Positions 54,302-64,000 of a stretch of DNA of 64,000 nucleotides are shown piece after piece; position 1 is the first letter of the stretch, and every line of letters begins with the position of its first letter. The stretch lies in NCBI GenBank assembly GCA_963575745.1, contig CAUYUJ010015283.1, forward strand, positions 282,410-346,409, in the 5' to 3' direction. A program made the position numbers and the translations under genes. Below the pieces are notes generated by a model. It did not search any database. It was not told where the DNA came from and was given only the letters and a program-made list of their open reading frames with translations. The DNA is from Prorocentrum cordatum (lineage: Eukaryota; Sar; Dinophyceae; Prorocentrales; Prorocentraceae).

Positions 54302-55960
54302 CTACCGCCTCCGCCGTCTCTGGCCGCTGCTCCGCGGGATCTCCATCGCGTTCGCGGCCTGCGCCTTCTCAGCGTCCTTGAGCAGGAGCCACTCTGGCTT
54401 GCCCCTACTGGGCCACTGCTTGCGCTTCGAGCCCTCCGCCTTCTGCTCCTCCTCGGGCCGGGCGTGGGTCTTCCACTTCTGCTGCCCTGCGAACTCGTGC
54501 TGAGCCCCGTCCGTCTTGGGCTGCCACTTTGTCGCGCGCCTCGGCGCGCACCAGCTGGGGGTTGTTTGTGCGGCCCCCCACCGCGCATGGACCGTCTGCG
54601 CGTCGCCGTCGCTCTGCTCCGTCTCGTGGGCGCACTGGGGACGGCCCTGGTACTCCGCGATGCTCAGCTGGTTGCCGAGGGCCACCTGCAATTACGCGTC
54701 CACGGTGCGCACCTGGCCGTCCTCGATGCTCTCCTCTGCCTCCGCTAAGTAGAGCTTTCTGCCCTGGCCCTCCGCGAAGCTCCGCGTGTGGCCCTCGGTC
54801 CACTGGGCGTCGCCGTCGTTCTGCTGCTCGACGTTGCACGACTGGCCCTCCCCGCCGTCGATCTCGCCCTTCTTCTGCAAGATGTCCAGAGCGGGGAAGG
54901 CAGGGACCTCCACGAGCGGGGCGAGCATGTGCAAGTTGTCCAAGGCCTCCTCGAGCTCCTCTATCTGCTTGCCCTGCTCATCGATCACGTTGGCGAGGTC
55001 GCGCGTCTCGGTCTCCATCTGCTTGATCCGCTGCTTGGAGTCGTCCAGCATCTCCCCAAGGACGTGCATTTCCTGGTCCTGCTGGCTAAGCTGCATCAGG
55101 AGCTCCGCGTTCTGGGCCACCAGCTGGGCCTTGATCCGCATTGCCTCCAACAGCTCGGTGGCCTTCTGCTCCATGGACTGCTTGTGCTCCGCCTTTGCCG
55201 CCTCCAGCTCCAGCATCTTCTCGCCCAGCAGCTCCTGCCAGGAAGACTTCTGCTCGAGCTTGCTCTCATTCTCCCTGGGCCCCTGCGCGCTGGAGTCCGC
55301 CCCCTCGTGCGCGAGCTTGGACATCCCGTGGGCCTCTCCGCGAGCACTGAGCCGCGCCCGCGCCTGGTCGAGGGCTTCATCGCCCATGCCCGGGTGGCGA
55401 AGCAGGCTCGCGGCGGTGTCAATGCCCCGCCAGGCTCGCTCGAGGCGCGGTGGAGGCCTCCTCCCCTGGCCCCTGAGCTTCTCCAGCCCTTTCGCCGAGG
55501 TGCTGCCGCCCAGGGCGGCGACGAGCTCAGCGCCGCAGCCGACGAGGCGCTGCGCGTGGGCTCCGAGGCAAAGGCGTCCCTCGCCCTCCTGCCCGCCTCC
55601 CGCGCGCGTGGCCGCCTCGGCCTGCGCCTCCGCCGCCACTGGCGAAGGCTCCGCCGACTGCCCCTTGGCCTGCAGGAGCAGCGTGAGCTCGGCGGCCTCG
55701 CCCACAGTGCCCACAGACGCGAGGGCGGCACCGTGGCGGACCGTGGGCCCGCGGCGCCCGCCGCGCCCCATCGCACCGCCAAGTGCCGCGCGCCAAGGGG
55801 CAGCGCGGCCGTGTCGCTCGCGAGGGCGCCTCCGCGCGGGTCCCAGCGCCTGCCAGGCCCCTGAGCCAGAATGGCTACGGGGAGGAGGAGGAGGGGGGGG
55901 AGGAGGAGCAAGCAAGCAAGACCTGGGCAACTGGAGTCTGACACTGTCTGGCCTCTGCAT
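54302..55960 (-). pseudogene. Coiled-coil protein frame, interrupted by one TAA
   Basis: A minus-strand frame with GC-rich third positions runs from 55960 to 54692, stops at a TAA (54692-54694), and stays open in the same frame to 54302. The middle part (about residues 230-360) is a strong heptad-type coiled coil: EKMLELEAAKAEHKQSMEQK, LLMQLSQQDQEMHVLGEM, QIEELEEALDNLH. The N-terminal part is Ala/Gly/Arg-rich and the tail is Gln/Glu-rich. The family is not recognised. It could be a host coiled-coil gene exon or the first ORF of a LINE, since a LINE endonuclease piece lies nearby on the same strand. The true start is unknown. Confidence 0.5.
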
Positions 55961-56263
55961 CGTGAGACCTCAAGCCTGACAAGCGTTGCTGGTTGGCTCA
56001 TTGCGCATCTCGAGCAAGCCTGCGGGACTTTGTAGCCCAACTTGGACATTCAAAGCCCGCTTTAGCACGAAGGCGCACCACACTGCATTCGACACTCTGT
56101 GAGCTGAGGCTTAGAGCACTTGGGCCCATCACCTCAACCTCAGGGCAGAAGGGCGCGGAGGGAGGCCCTTGGGACTAGGGCTCCGAAAGCAAGCGAAAAA
56201 AGGAACACACAGGAGCGAGTGCCAGCTCCGCCGCGCGTCTGAGGGTTTGGGTGCGCCTTCGTG

Positions 56264-56647
56264 CTATTTGCGACCCCCCCCCCACCCCCGCCCCCACCCC
56301 GCCCCGCCCTCACCTCGCGCCCACCCACCCTCGATGAACGCAGTGCGCACTCTTCCCGTGATGCCTTGTGACCTCGGTGGGGTTTCAGTACATTGTACTC
56401 CGCTGACATACTTCCCGATTAGTACTGCCACCCCACGTGACTTGTTGACGTAGGGCGACTTTTTCCAACCAAATTGGAAGACCTTGTGGGAAGGGAGGCT
56501 GTTCTCTTGCATGTCATGTTCTATGTCCGTGTGGCGCTGCGTGCTGGTGACAACTGTGATGTCGACGCTGCGGCATTGGAAGCTGATCTCCTCCATCCTC
56601 GTGAAGTCTGCGCTCTGGGCGTTGTAGTACACTATCTTTAGCGCCAT
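56264..56647 (-). pseudogene. LINE apurinic-type endonuclease, N-terminal fragment
   Basis: The frame opens MALKIVYYNAQSADFTRMEE, then ITVVTSTQRH and KSPYVNKSRGVAVLIGK. This fits the start of the endonuclease/exonuclease/phosphatase domain of non-LTR elements (the VxxYNAQS strand, then the GTQRH-type strand and the region before GVAVLI). The homology ends after about 110 residues in a C-rich tract. The remaining catalytic motifs (for example SDH) are absent, so it is a fragment. Confidence 0.6.
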
Positions 56648-56649
56648 GT

Positions 56650-58614
56650 CGGCCCCCGTGTACGCCTCCCTCTCTTCTCGTTTGTCTCGAGCCCTCAGGC
56701 CGCCTTCGGCCCGAGATACGCCATGCGCGCCCGAACTCAGCTCTGTGGGAAGCGGGGTGCCGTTGCTGCCTGAGCTTCTCTTCAGCCCTCATGGCAGCTG
56801 GAGGAGGAGGAGGAGCAGGAGGAGGAGGAGGACGAGGAGGAGGACGAGGAGTGGGGCAATCTAGGACGGTCACCCCCATGGCGGCGAGAGCTCCCGACCA
56901 ACCCCCAGGCCACCGCGCTTCTGAGGTCGTCGCGTATCGCCCGCAGAGGAGCTTGCCTTAGGTCGGGCGTGTCCCCCTACAGGGGGAAAAAATCGCCCCC
57001 CAGACTATTTTTGAATATTCCTCCTGTAGAGGGACGTGCCCGACTTAAAACTTGCCACCTCGGAAGCGCTTGATGAAGTCGCGCTGACCGCCTGCGGTGC
57101 GACAAGCGTCGCATGGCGGTTCAACGCCGTTCTGGCTGGCACTCCGTCGGGCTCCGCGGCGATGCGCCGAGGGCGTCGTGACCCGCCTCGCCTCCGTGGC
57201 AGGGCCCCAGCAAGGCGCGCCACGAGCGTGTGCGCCAGTGCTCTTCCGAAGCTTCTTCACGACATGTCACTCTGCCCGGTTCGGGCTGCACACGCAAAAG
57301 TCGTCGCGGCACATCGTGCGCGCAGTGGCGGGCCTGGCCTGCTCGATCTTGGCTGGCCAGGGGCCGGCTCGGGTAACAAATACCAGGAAGACTGGCCACC
57401 GCAAAAGGGCATCCATGCCTTCCTCGCACCACCCCGTCCGGTCCGCCCCATCGTTCGTGCCTTCGCGGGAACCAGCTGGAGACCCATGTCCTCTTCTGTT
57501 GCTGCCGCAAGTGCAGCGCTCTGGGGGCCAGAAGGCAGGACTATCAAGATCCCGAATGCAGCACTGATCGACCCCTGAAACCTGGCCTCCATGGACGCGC
57601 TCGTCTTTGTCATCCACCAGACTGGCAACGCCAAAAAGGCCTGCGGAAAACTATCTGGGGATCCTCGCCGAGTCCGAGTGGTTATCCCCCCTCGATGAAG
57701 GTTCACGCATGGGCGTGATCAGAAGCGTCGGACTACGGTCCTGTCAGGAGGGGCAGACAGATCGTTGCCCGCAACGTCGTGCCCGAGTCGTTCCTCAACG
57801 TCCCGAGGCTATCCCTCTCGAAGAAGCCAAGAACAGCCGCCTGCTGGGACCCCACTGGCAACCGCTGTGGTCTTGCCACCAACCCTCCGCTAAATGGCGG
57901 TGATGTTTGCTACCAAAGCGACGCTCATCGGCACGAGAAGGCATCGAGCACCACCAGCGAGGCCATCACCAGCCGCCCCCGATTCGTGCGCAGCTTGCCG
58001 AACAAGACCCCCCAAGGGGTCACAACTGTGAGGAAGGCGGTTCTCGCCGCCAGCGGGGGGGCTTCGCAAGCCACGTCATATTCAAGTGCAGTGCAATCAA
58101 AACTGATCGCAAGGATGCGCAATAAGGATGCAAGGGCATTGGACGCCCATGCTGAAGCTTCTCGAGCGGGGCTGGCCGTTGAAATTGGTTGAGGATGAAC
58201 CGAAAATTACTCCGACGGAAGAACCCCACATAAGAATCCTCTGGGCGAATCTGGAAAAAGCCATCACCGTCGTCCTCGTGGTTGGTGAGGCGTCCTGGCT
58301 GTCTCTTCTGCGTATATTTCCTCTCGCCTTGGCGCGGGCCCCCCTTCCACTCCTTACGTTGTCCCCATCCTCGCCCCCCTGTTTGTTCCGCGCCCCGCCA
58401 CCTCCTCCCCTTCCTGTTGCATGAGCGCGCATGTCGATGTTCCTCGGCGCCGTCGCCGCCACGGCCAGCACAGGCGCGTTCTCTACAGGTCACGTCGCGC
58501 AGCCGTTGGGACAACCCCGCGGGCCAGGCTGTCGGGACAACCCCGCGAGCCGTTGGCGCGCAAGACCAAGCCGTTGGGACAACCCCGCGGGCTTCGAGCG
58601 AGGCGCAGCCGCGC
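56650..58614. other. Region without a recognised gene
   Basis: Overlapping GC-rich frames of 100-180 residues occur on both strands at 57030-57710 and 57780-58190. None carries a family motif I could place. Decayed retroelement sequence is likely but not shown. Confidence 0.35.
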
Positions 58615-59099
58615 TCAGGCGGAAGGCAGCACGAAGCCCAGCTCTGCCGCGAGCTGCTTCGCCTCCGCCCTGGACAAAACCGTTCTCTTGTCGAACTCCA
58701 GGAGCGCCTTCCGCAGGGACGCCGGCGGCCCGCACTCCAGGAACTCTCGCGGCGGCGGCCGCAGGATCAGCATGTTCCGCATGCACGTGGCGCGGGAGAA
58801 CATGACGTAGAGGTGCAGCCACCACTGCTCGTCCGACATGCCCGTGCGGCCAGCGTCCTCGTCTCTCGCGCAGTCGATGGTGACGCCCTTGCGCAGCGTC
58901 TGGCCCTGCGACAGCGTGGAGGTCAGGTAGGACGCGTGCGTCAGGGTGAACCCCGAGCGGCGCACGCTGTGCGCCCCCGAGCTCTGCCATGTGAACTCCC
59001 TTTCGCTGGGCCTGAACATCAGCAAGCTCCGCGCCCGCGCCTCGGCCTGGCCGTCGTCGTCGGCGCCTTCGGCGCCCTGTCGCAGCACCTCGGCGACCT
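58615..59099 (-). CDS. C-terminal exon of a PIF1/RecD-like superfamily 1 helicase
   Basis: The minus strand encodes SGFTLTHASYLTSTLSQGQT, LRKGVTIDCARDED, then WWLHLYVMFSRATCMRNMLI and LRPPPREF, ending in a stop at 58615. THA...SQGQT followed by LYV.FSRA is the paired motif V/VI signature of UvrD/PIF1/RecD-type helicases, which unwind DNA with ATP. The acceptor is taken at CTCCTCAG|GTCGCC (59099). The frame stays open upstream to 59277, but that part is satellite-derived. Motifs I-IV must be on upstream exons that were not found. Members of this kind are common in dinoflagellates (from memory, not searched). Confidence 0.65.
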
Positions 59100-59176
59100 G
59101 AGGAGCCCAAAAACTTCCTTGTTGCATCCAAAGTGTGGCCTGGGAACTGCGTTCTGGCAGCGCGAGAACCCAACAT

Positions 59177-60237
59177 TGACGACAGTTACAGGTTTTGGAT
59201 GACCTGCTCGGATTACCAACATGATCTGCGGGCCCCATAGGGAGGGGGCTCCCGCCTGAGACTTCCTCGCAGTTCACTCACAGACGAGGCTCCCGCCTGA
59301 GACTTCCTCCATATTCAGGCTTGAGGAGCCCAAAAGTGACGACAGTTACAGGGTTCCGATGACCCGCTCGGATTACCAACATGATCTGCGGGCCCCATAG
59401 GGAGGGGGCTCCCGCCTGAGACTTCTTCACAATTCACTCAAAGACGAGGCTCCCGCCAGAGACTTCCTCCAAATTCAGGCTTGACGAGCCCAAAAGTGAC
59501 GACAGTTACAGGGTTCCGATGACCCGCTCGGATTACCAACATGATCTGCGGGCCCCATAGGGAGGGGGCTCCCGCCTGAGACTTCCTCGCAGTTCACTCA
59601 CAGACGAGGCTCCCGCCTGAGACTTCCTCCATATTCAGGCTTGAGGAGCCCAAAAGTGACGACAGTTACAGGGTTCCGATGACCCGCTCGGATTACCAAC
59701 ATGATCTGCGGGCCCCATAGGGAGGGGGCTCCCGCCTGAGACTTCTTCACAATTCACTCAAAGACGAGGCTCCCGCCAGAGACTTCCTCCAAATTCAGGC
59801 TTGACGAGCCCAAAAGTGACGACAGTTACAGGGTTCCGATGACCCGCTCGGATTACCAACATGATCTGCGGGCCCCATAGGGAGGGGGCTCCCGCTTGAG
59901 CCTTCCTCAGAATTCACTCACAGACGAGGCTCCCGCCTGAGACTTCCTCCATATTCAGGCTTGAGGAGCCCAAAAGTGACGACAGTTACAGGGTTCCGAT
60001 GACCCGCTCGGATTACCAACATAATCTGCGGGCCCCATAGGGAGGGAGCTCCCGCCTGAGACTTCCTCCCAATTCACTCACAGACGAGGCTCCCGCCTGA
60101 GACTTCCTCCATTTTCAGGCCTGGGGAGCCCAAAAGTGACGACAGTTACAGGGTTCCGATGACCCGCTCGGATTACCAACATGATCTGCGGGCCCCATAG
60201 GGAGGGGGCTCCCGCCTGAGACTTCCTCACACTTTAC
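59177..60237. repeat. 160-bp satellite, seven copies with 320-bp higher-order structure
   Basis: GACGACAGTTACAGG occurs at about 59177, 59337, 59497, 59657, 59817, 59977 and 60137, an exact 160-bp period. Each unit contains GGGAGGGGGCTCCCGCCTGA and a second GAGGCTCCCGCCTGAGAC. Alternate copies share variants (CTTGAGGAGCCC with TCGCAGTTCACTCAC; CTTGACGAGCCC with TCACAATTCACTCAA), so the working unit in the middle is a 320-bp dimer. Confidence 0.97.
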
Positions 60238-60440
60238 TCAACGATGATGAGGATGAGGATGATGAGTGGTGGTGAAGATGAGTGGTGAAGAGGATGATGA
60301 TTGATTGTGGGTGGTGGTGGCGATGATGATGTTTGAATGAGGATGATGCCGATACCGATGATGACGATGATGTTCGTGAGCGTGTGAGAGAGTGCGAGTG
60401 ATGATGATGTGTGTGTGAATGAGTGCGAGGAGAAGAAGGG
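60238..60440. repeat. GAT/GTG microsatellite
   Basis: GATGAG, GATGAT and GTGGTG units directly abut the last satellite copy. Confidence 0.9.
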
Positions 60441-61119
60441 GTGAGTGATTCTCATCCGCATGATGAGGCAGAAGAGGAGAGGGGGTGGGGTGAGTGTTCC
60501 TGCGCGGGGTGTGCAGAGAAAACAAGAACCCCACTTTGGATGTGGGGAATGACAGAAGAGGCAAGAATGCAAGGGTACCCGTGGGATGCCGATCATCATT
60601 ACTATCGGTTTCGACTGCACCGTGTGAAGCATGTGCAGTAAATGTCCCCACGGGGGTCACCAATGTGCGGCGGGACGTGTTCGCCACCAGCAGGGGCCCC
60701 GCCATCACCGCCGAATCTGAGTGCATCCTGCCGCACATTAACCCCGTCGAATCGCCAGGCCACCCGCAGAACCAGCAGCAACAACACTGTCAGGAACAAC
60801 GCGTGACTCTGAAGATTGACTAATTACGTGACCTCGTGCGCATCAGCGAGCGCATCACCAAGGGGAAGGAGAAGTAGAAACGACCAACGGTGGGTGGGAA
60901 CATCACCCACAATGGGGCCCGAAAAACTTTGCTTAACCCCTCTCGTCTACTCGCCAGGGGAAACAACCGTGCTGTTACTCGCCCACAGAAAAAAACTACA
61001 CAACTGCTGGGGGAGGAGAGGAGGGACGGCGGGCGCAGGCTTCAGCTGCGAGCTAAGCGTCTAGGCCAGCTGACGCTGCTCATGGCGTGAGCTAGATACC
61101 AAAGAGAGTCCCACCACTA
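60441..61119. other. Region without a recognised gene
   Basis: Short frames only. A segment at 60640-60800 (GVTNVRRDVFATSRG) loosely resembles one at 58010-58065 (GVTTVRKAVLAASGG) in the plus frame, suggesting a shared decayed repeat. Confidence 0.35.
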
Positions 61120-61425
61120 AGAGCTCCAGCAGAAAACTACATCTGAAGACTTCCACCAATGAGTAAGTAACAGCAGAAATCCACATCACATCTGAAGATT
61201 TCAACCACTGAAGTACTAACAACAGAAATCCACTTCCTGTACGTAAGGGACGAACTGTCAGCACAATGTCTCCGCAGACATATCGCTATCATATCAGACT
61301 CCCACGACAGAAATAGTAGCAACACAAATCCACAGCCTCTACCTAAAAAGGCGACCTGTCAGCACACAGTCTCCGTGGACAGATCGCGATCACATTCCTA
61401 AAGTGTAAACTCCCACCACATGCAG
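61120..61425. repeat. Degenerate ~100-bp tandem repeat
   Basis: AGAAATCCACATC, CTGTCAGCACA and GTCTCCG(C/T)(A/G)GACA phrases recur at about 61170, 61220 and 61325-61390 in two to three units. Confidence 0.6.
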
Positions 61426-61480
61426 AGAGACAGCAGATGTCAGTAGGAACGCGTCAGCGAGGATACTTCCAGCTAGCGAG

Positions 61481-62100
61481 CTATGAACGTGCCGCACAGC
61501 AGGCTGAAACAAGGCCAACGCAGGGGGCCCAGCACGGGGGCGTGGCCGTCGTCGAGCACGGAACCCAAGCGGTGCAAGCTGAGTCAATTGCCCTTGCCAC
61601 GGCTCTCACCGCCAATCTGAACTGGTCTTCGATCGCTCCTTCTCTTGGCATGAGCATGCTGCCGTGCAGCGACAACGTAAGGCGGTTCTTGGGATCCGAT
61701 CCAGCGCGGTAGTACGTGGGAGGCCACACCACTTCCCTCACCCAGGTCGCCAGGGTGCGCGGCTCGCTCTTGCTCATCATCGCGGGCAGCCTTTTGCGAA
61801 AACGCATGGCCATCTTCATCCGCTTGGAGGAATCCTCGACGCTGGGGTTCTCGATCATGGCGAGAAGCGCGAAACAATTCTGGGACGCTGGTTCTGCTAT
61901 GAGCTGGTTGGGATCTGCTTTGCAAGCCTTGAGATCGCCCTGGTACGCGTTGTTCATTGTTTCCACGATTGTGGACTTCCTGGGAACGATGGATGTTGAG
62001 AGCGCCGAACACTCCAGAGAGCGGATGCGAGCTTCCAAACTGGGCGAATACAGCGTCGCGCATCTTGCGTTTGCCGTACGATTACACCACCTCGTCCTCG
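61481..62100 (-). CDS. Unrecognised open frame, possible exon
   Basis: The minus-strand frame below 62038 reads smoothly (KSTIVETMNNAYQGDLKACK, LLAMIENPSVEDSSKRMKMA, MRFRKRLPAMMSKSEPRTLA, WVREVVWPPTYYRAGSDPKN) with balanced composition and no low-complexity bias. No family was recognised. The 3' end (after about 61590) becomes Ala/Cys-rich and may be outside the exon. It may belong to the LINE further right or to a host gene. Confidence 0.4.
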
Positions 62101-62249
62101 TCTTTTCTTACGCTGGCAAAATCTGCCTTGCGACGCTTACGATTCAGACGCTTGCGTGCGAGCGCCCCTGACCCGAACAAATGAGCCACTCGCGGTGCCA
62201 CTACAATTCGTGAGACGAGGCCGGCACGGGGGGCAAGTAGAAGAAAGGA

Positions 62250-62330
62250 GGATAAGGATGAGGATGAGGATGAGGAGGAGGGGGAGGAGGAGGAGGAGGA
62301 GGAGGAGGAGGAGGAGGAGGAGGAAACGAA
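62250..62330. repeat. GAG microsatellite
   Basis: GGATGAGGATGAGG followed by a GGA run. A GCAGGCAGGCAGGCAGGCAG run lies at 62641-62660. Confidence 0.95.
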
Positions 62331-62749
62331 AAGGACTGCAGCGGCCGCGCATGCACAGGTGCACGGCAGGACACTTCGCGCCAGCACTCGGCCTCTGGGC
62401 CCAGGAGAGAAGAGAGGAGAAGACGAGAGGGAAGGGGGGGAGGAGGGAAAGGGGCAGCAACGCCTGCCAGGCTGCTGCCGGGCAGCCGCGGAAACCGCGC
62501 GCGCCTCGCAGCGCCCTGCCGGGCCCCCCCCCGGAAAACAAACAAAAAAAACACGCGCGGGCGCTCGGCCGCCGGGCCCAGGAGGGAGGAGAGACGAAGA
62601 GGAGGAGGAAGGGAGGGGCGAAGGGGGGGGAAAGCGGCCAGCAGGCAGGCAGGCAGGCAGGGGGGCGAGCAGGGGGCGGGGGGGGGGCGGCCGCGGGGTG
62701 AAAGCCACCAGCCCCGCTGCTAGGCGCGCGCGCGCCGGGGCGGGCGGAG

Positions 62750-64000
62750 GCAGGGGAAGAGGGTGACGGGGTCGCGGGCAGGAGGGAACCAGCACGCCTG
62801 CACTTGTTTGGTGGCGCAGCGCCACGCCTCGGCGCCGATGGCCGCGGCCAGCCGCCTGTGCCAACGCTCCCCATCAGAGCAGCCACGCCTCCGCGATTGT
62901 TTTGTCGCGAGAGTGCGGAGGATGGCTGTCGTCCGGGGGCGGGGCCCGCCGTCGCAGGTTTAGACCAGCGGTTGGTCGGTGGTGTTCTGCCGCGCCAGAA
63001 CATCGGTGTGCGCAAAATGATATTCGACCTTGCGCTGGCACGTGGTGGCCGCGCAGTCTGGGCCAGCCGCCGCGGCCTCAGGCGAGGCGACGCCCGCGTC
63101 CCCGCGCCGAGGGCCAGGAGGCCGTTGCCGAGTCGTCAGTCAGCACGTCGGCAGGTCTGAGGCGCGTTCTTGGCACCAGGCCTTGGGCTTCGAGCTTTGC
63201 GCCGGGGTCGCACACTCTGGCGGTAACGCGCACCCGGCGCGCGACCGCGTGGTGCCCCCGGCCGGGTCGACTTCGCGCGGCTGCAGCAGAGAACGCGCGA
63301 CCCTGCCCGGTCGAGGATCGCTTTGCCGCAGAAGCCGCGCGGGACCGGGCCCAGCGGCCCGGCGGCGCCGACGCGAAGGCGCAGGGCCTCGACGAAGTCG
63401 GGGCTGTCGATTACGGGGCCCTTGTGCTTCGATCGGGGTGCTCGAGGTCGTCGAGCCGCCCTGGCGCCTCGTCGTCCCCGGCGTCCGCGTGCCCTTTGCG
63501 GAAGTCGTGTCGTCCCTGCTCGTCGAGGTGGCGCAGGAATGCCGGCTGTAGCTGCAGCTGCCGCGTGCGCGGGGCGGAGTTGGGATGCTCCTTGTCCTCG
63601 TCCTGGTCGAGTGGAAGCAGGTTGCGGCCAATGCCTCGGGGGCGGCCGCGGCGGTCCTGCGGCGCGGCTGCGGGCGCTTCCGCGTGCTGGTCGAAAAGAG
63701 CTGCCCAGCGGCCCTCGGCTTCTGCAGCTGCCTCCGAGAGCGCGGCCACGACGAGGGCGCCCACTGTGGGCGGCAGGCAGAGGGCAAGGCGGGCCGCAGC
63801 GTCGTCCGTGCGCCTCTCCGTCGCGTGGGGTGCGTGGCCATCTCCCGCGCGTGAGGCCTCGAGCTTGCGCGGCTGGCCACGGAGGCGGCAAAAGACACCT
63901 GCGAGGCGGTCCGCATGCCGAGGCCGCCTTGGCTGACGCCGAACGCGCACTGGTCCCAGGCAGCATCGGTGAGGTCGCCACCCGCGACGAGCTGCACGGC
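62750..64000 (-). pseudogene. 3' part of a LINE RT protein, frameshifted, continues off the window
   Basis: From the right edge the minus strand reads AAWDQCAFGVSQGGLGMRTA, a block that follows RT in dinoflagellate LINEs. After frame changes it reads SPDFVEALRLRVGAAGP (about 63405), a Cys/His-rich phrase near 63280, and finally segments such as QPLVQTCDGGPRPRTTAILR and EAWRCATKQVQACW near 62990-62790. At least two frameshifts are needed, so this copy is decayed. The assignment is from motif order. Confidence 0.55.

Noticed and set aside
59177-60237. 160-bp array as rDNA spacer or 5S gene array
   Set aside because: No 5S internal control region or rRNA-like sequence was seen in the unit.
1-64000. 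Dinoflagellate spliced-leader or tRNA genes
   Set aside because: No spliced-leader core (GTAGCCATTTTGGCTC) and no A/B-box pair with a plausible cloverleaf was noticed by eye; a tRNAscan run would be decisive.

Overview
The window looks like nuclear DNA of a dinoflagellate (Symbiodiniaceae, Polarella or Prorocentrum type; the genus cannot be fixed from sequence alone). The strongest reason is a minus-strand gene whose introns start with GC and GA as well as GT, all with G|G donors and AG acceptors, which is a known dinoflagellate trait. Its exons lie in a sea of introns, tandem arrays and retroelement remains typical of that group.

One host gene dominates. Eleven short exons of a 4-coumarate--CoA ligase-like (ANL superfamily, AMP-forming) enzyme were found on the minus strand, from about 52120 down to a TGA at 3590-3592. 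Together they give 1092 nt of phase-consistent coding sequence (363 codons plus stop) spread over about 48.5 kb. They carry the ATP-binding loop, the hinge/A8 region and the C-terminal A10 lysine motif. The first ~180 residues expected for the family were not found and should lie upstream (higher coordinates). The introns run from 455 bp to 24.2 kb and hold almost everything else between 3.6 and 52 kb.

Region by region: 1-3.6 kb is 3' flank with low-complexity repeats. 3.7-13.1 kb is an intron with a decayed plus-strand LINE and two minisatellites. 14.4-18.4 kb is an intron made mostly of a two-part satellite. 19.9-44.0 kb is a 24-kb intron containing an almost intact 9.8-kb Ty1/copia retrotransposon (20411-30186, minus strand, identical 183-bp LTRs, 5-bp target duplication, tRNA-iMet-type primer site). 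The same intron holds an open frame of transmembrane repeats, a 1.1-kb tandem duplication and many CCAAGANGGCC-type repeats. 44-52 kb holds the closely spaced middle exons. From 52 to 64 kb there is a coiled-coil frame, a LINE endonuclease fragment, the C-terminal exon of a PIF1/RecD-like helicase against a 160-bp satellite, and the 3' end of another LINE at the right edge.

The copia element is young (identical LTRs) but its reading frame breaks once, by a -1 shift inside the protease. Its pol frame has a methyltransferase-like domain upstream of integrase in which the expected catalytic Pro-Cys is Pro-Pro. No rRNA, tRNA, spliced-leader, CRISPR or bacterial-type operon features were seen.
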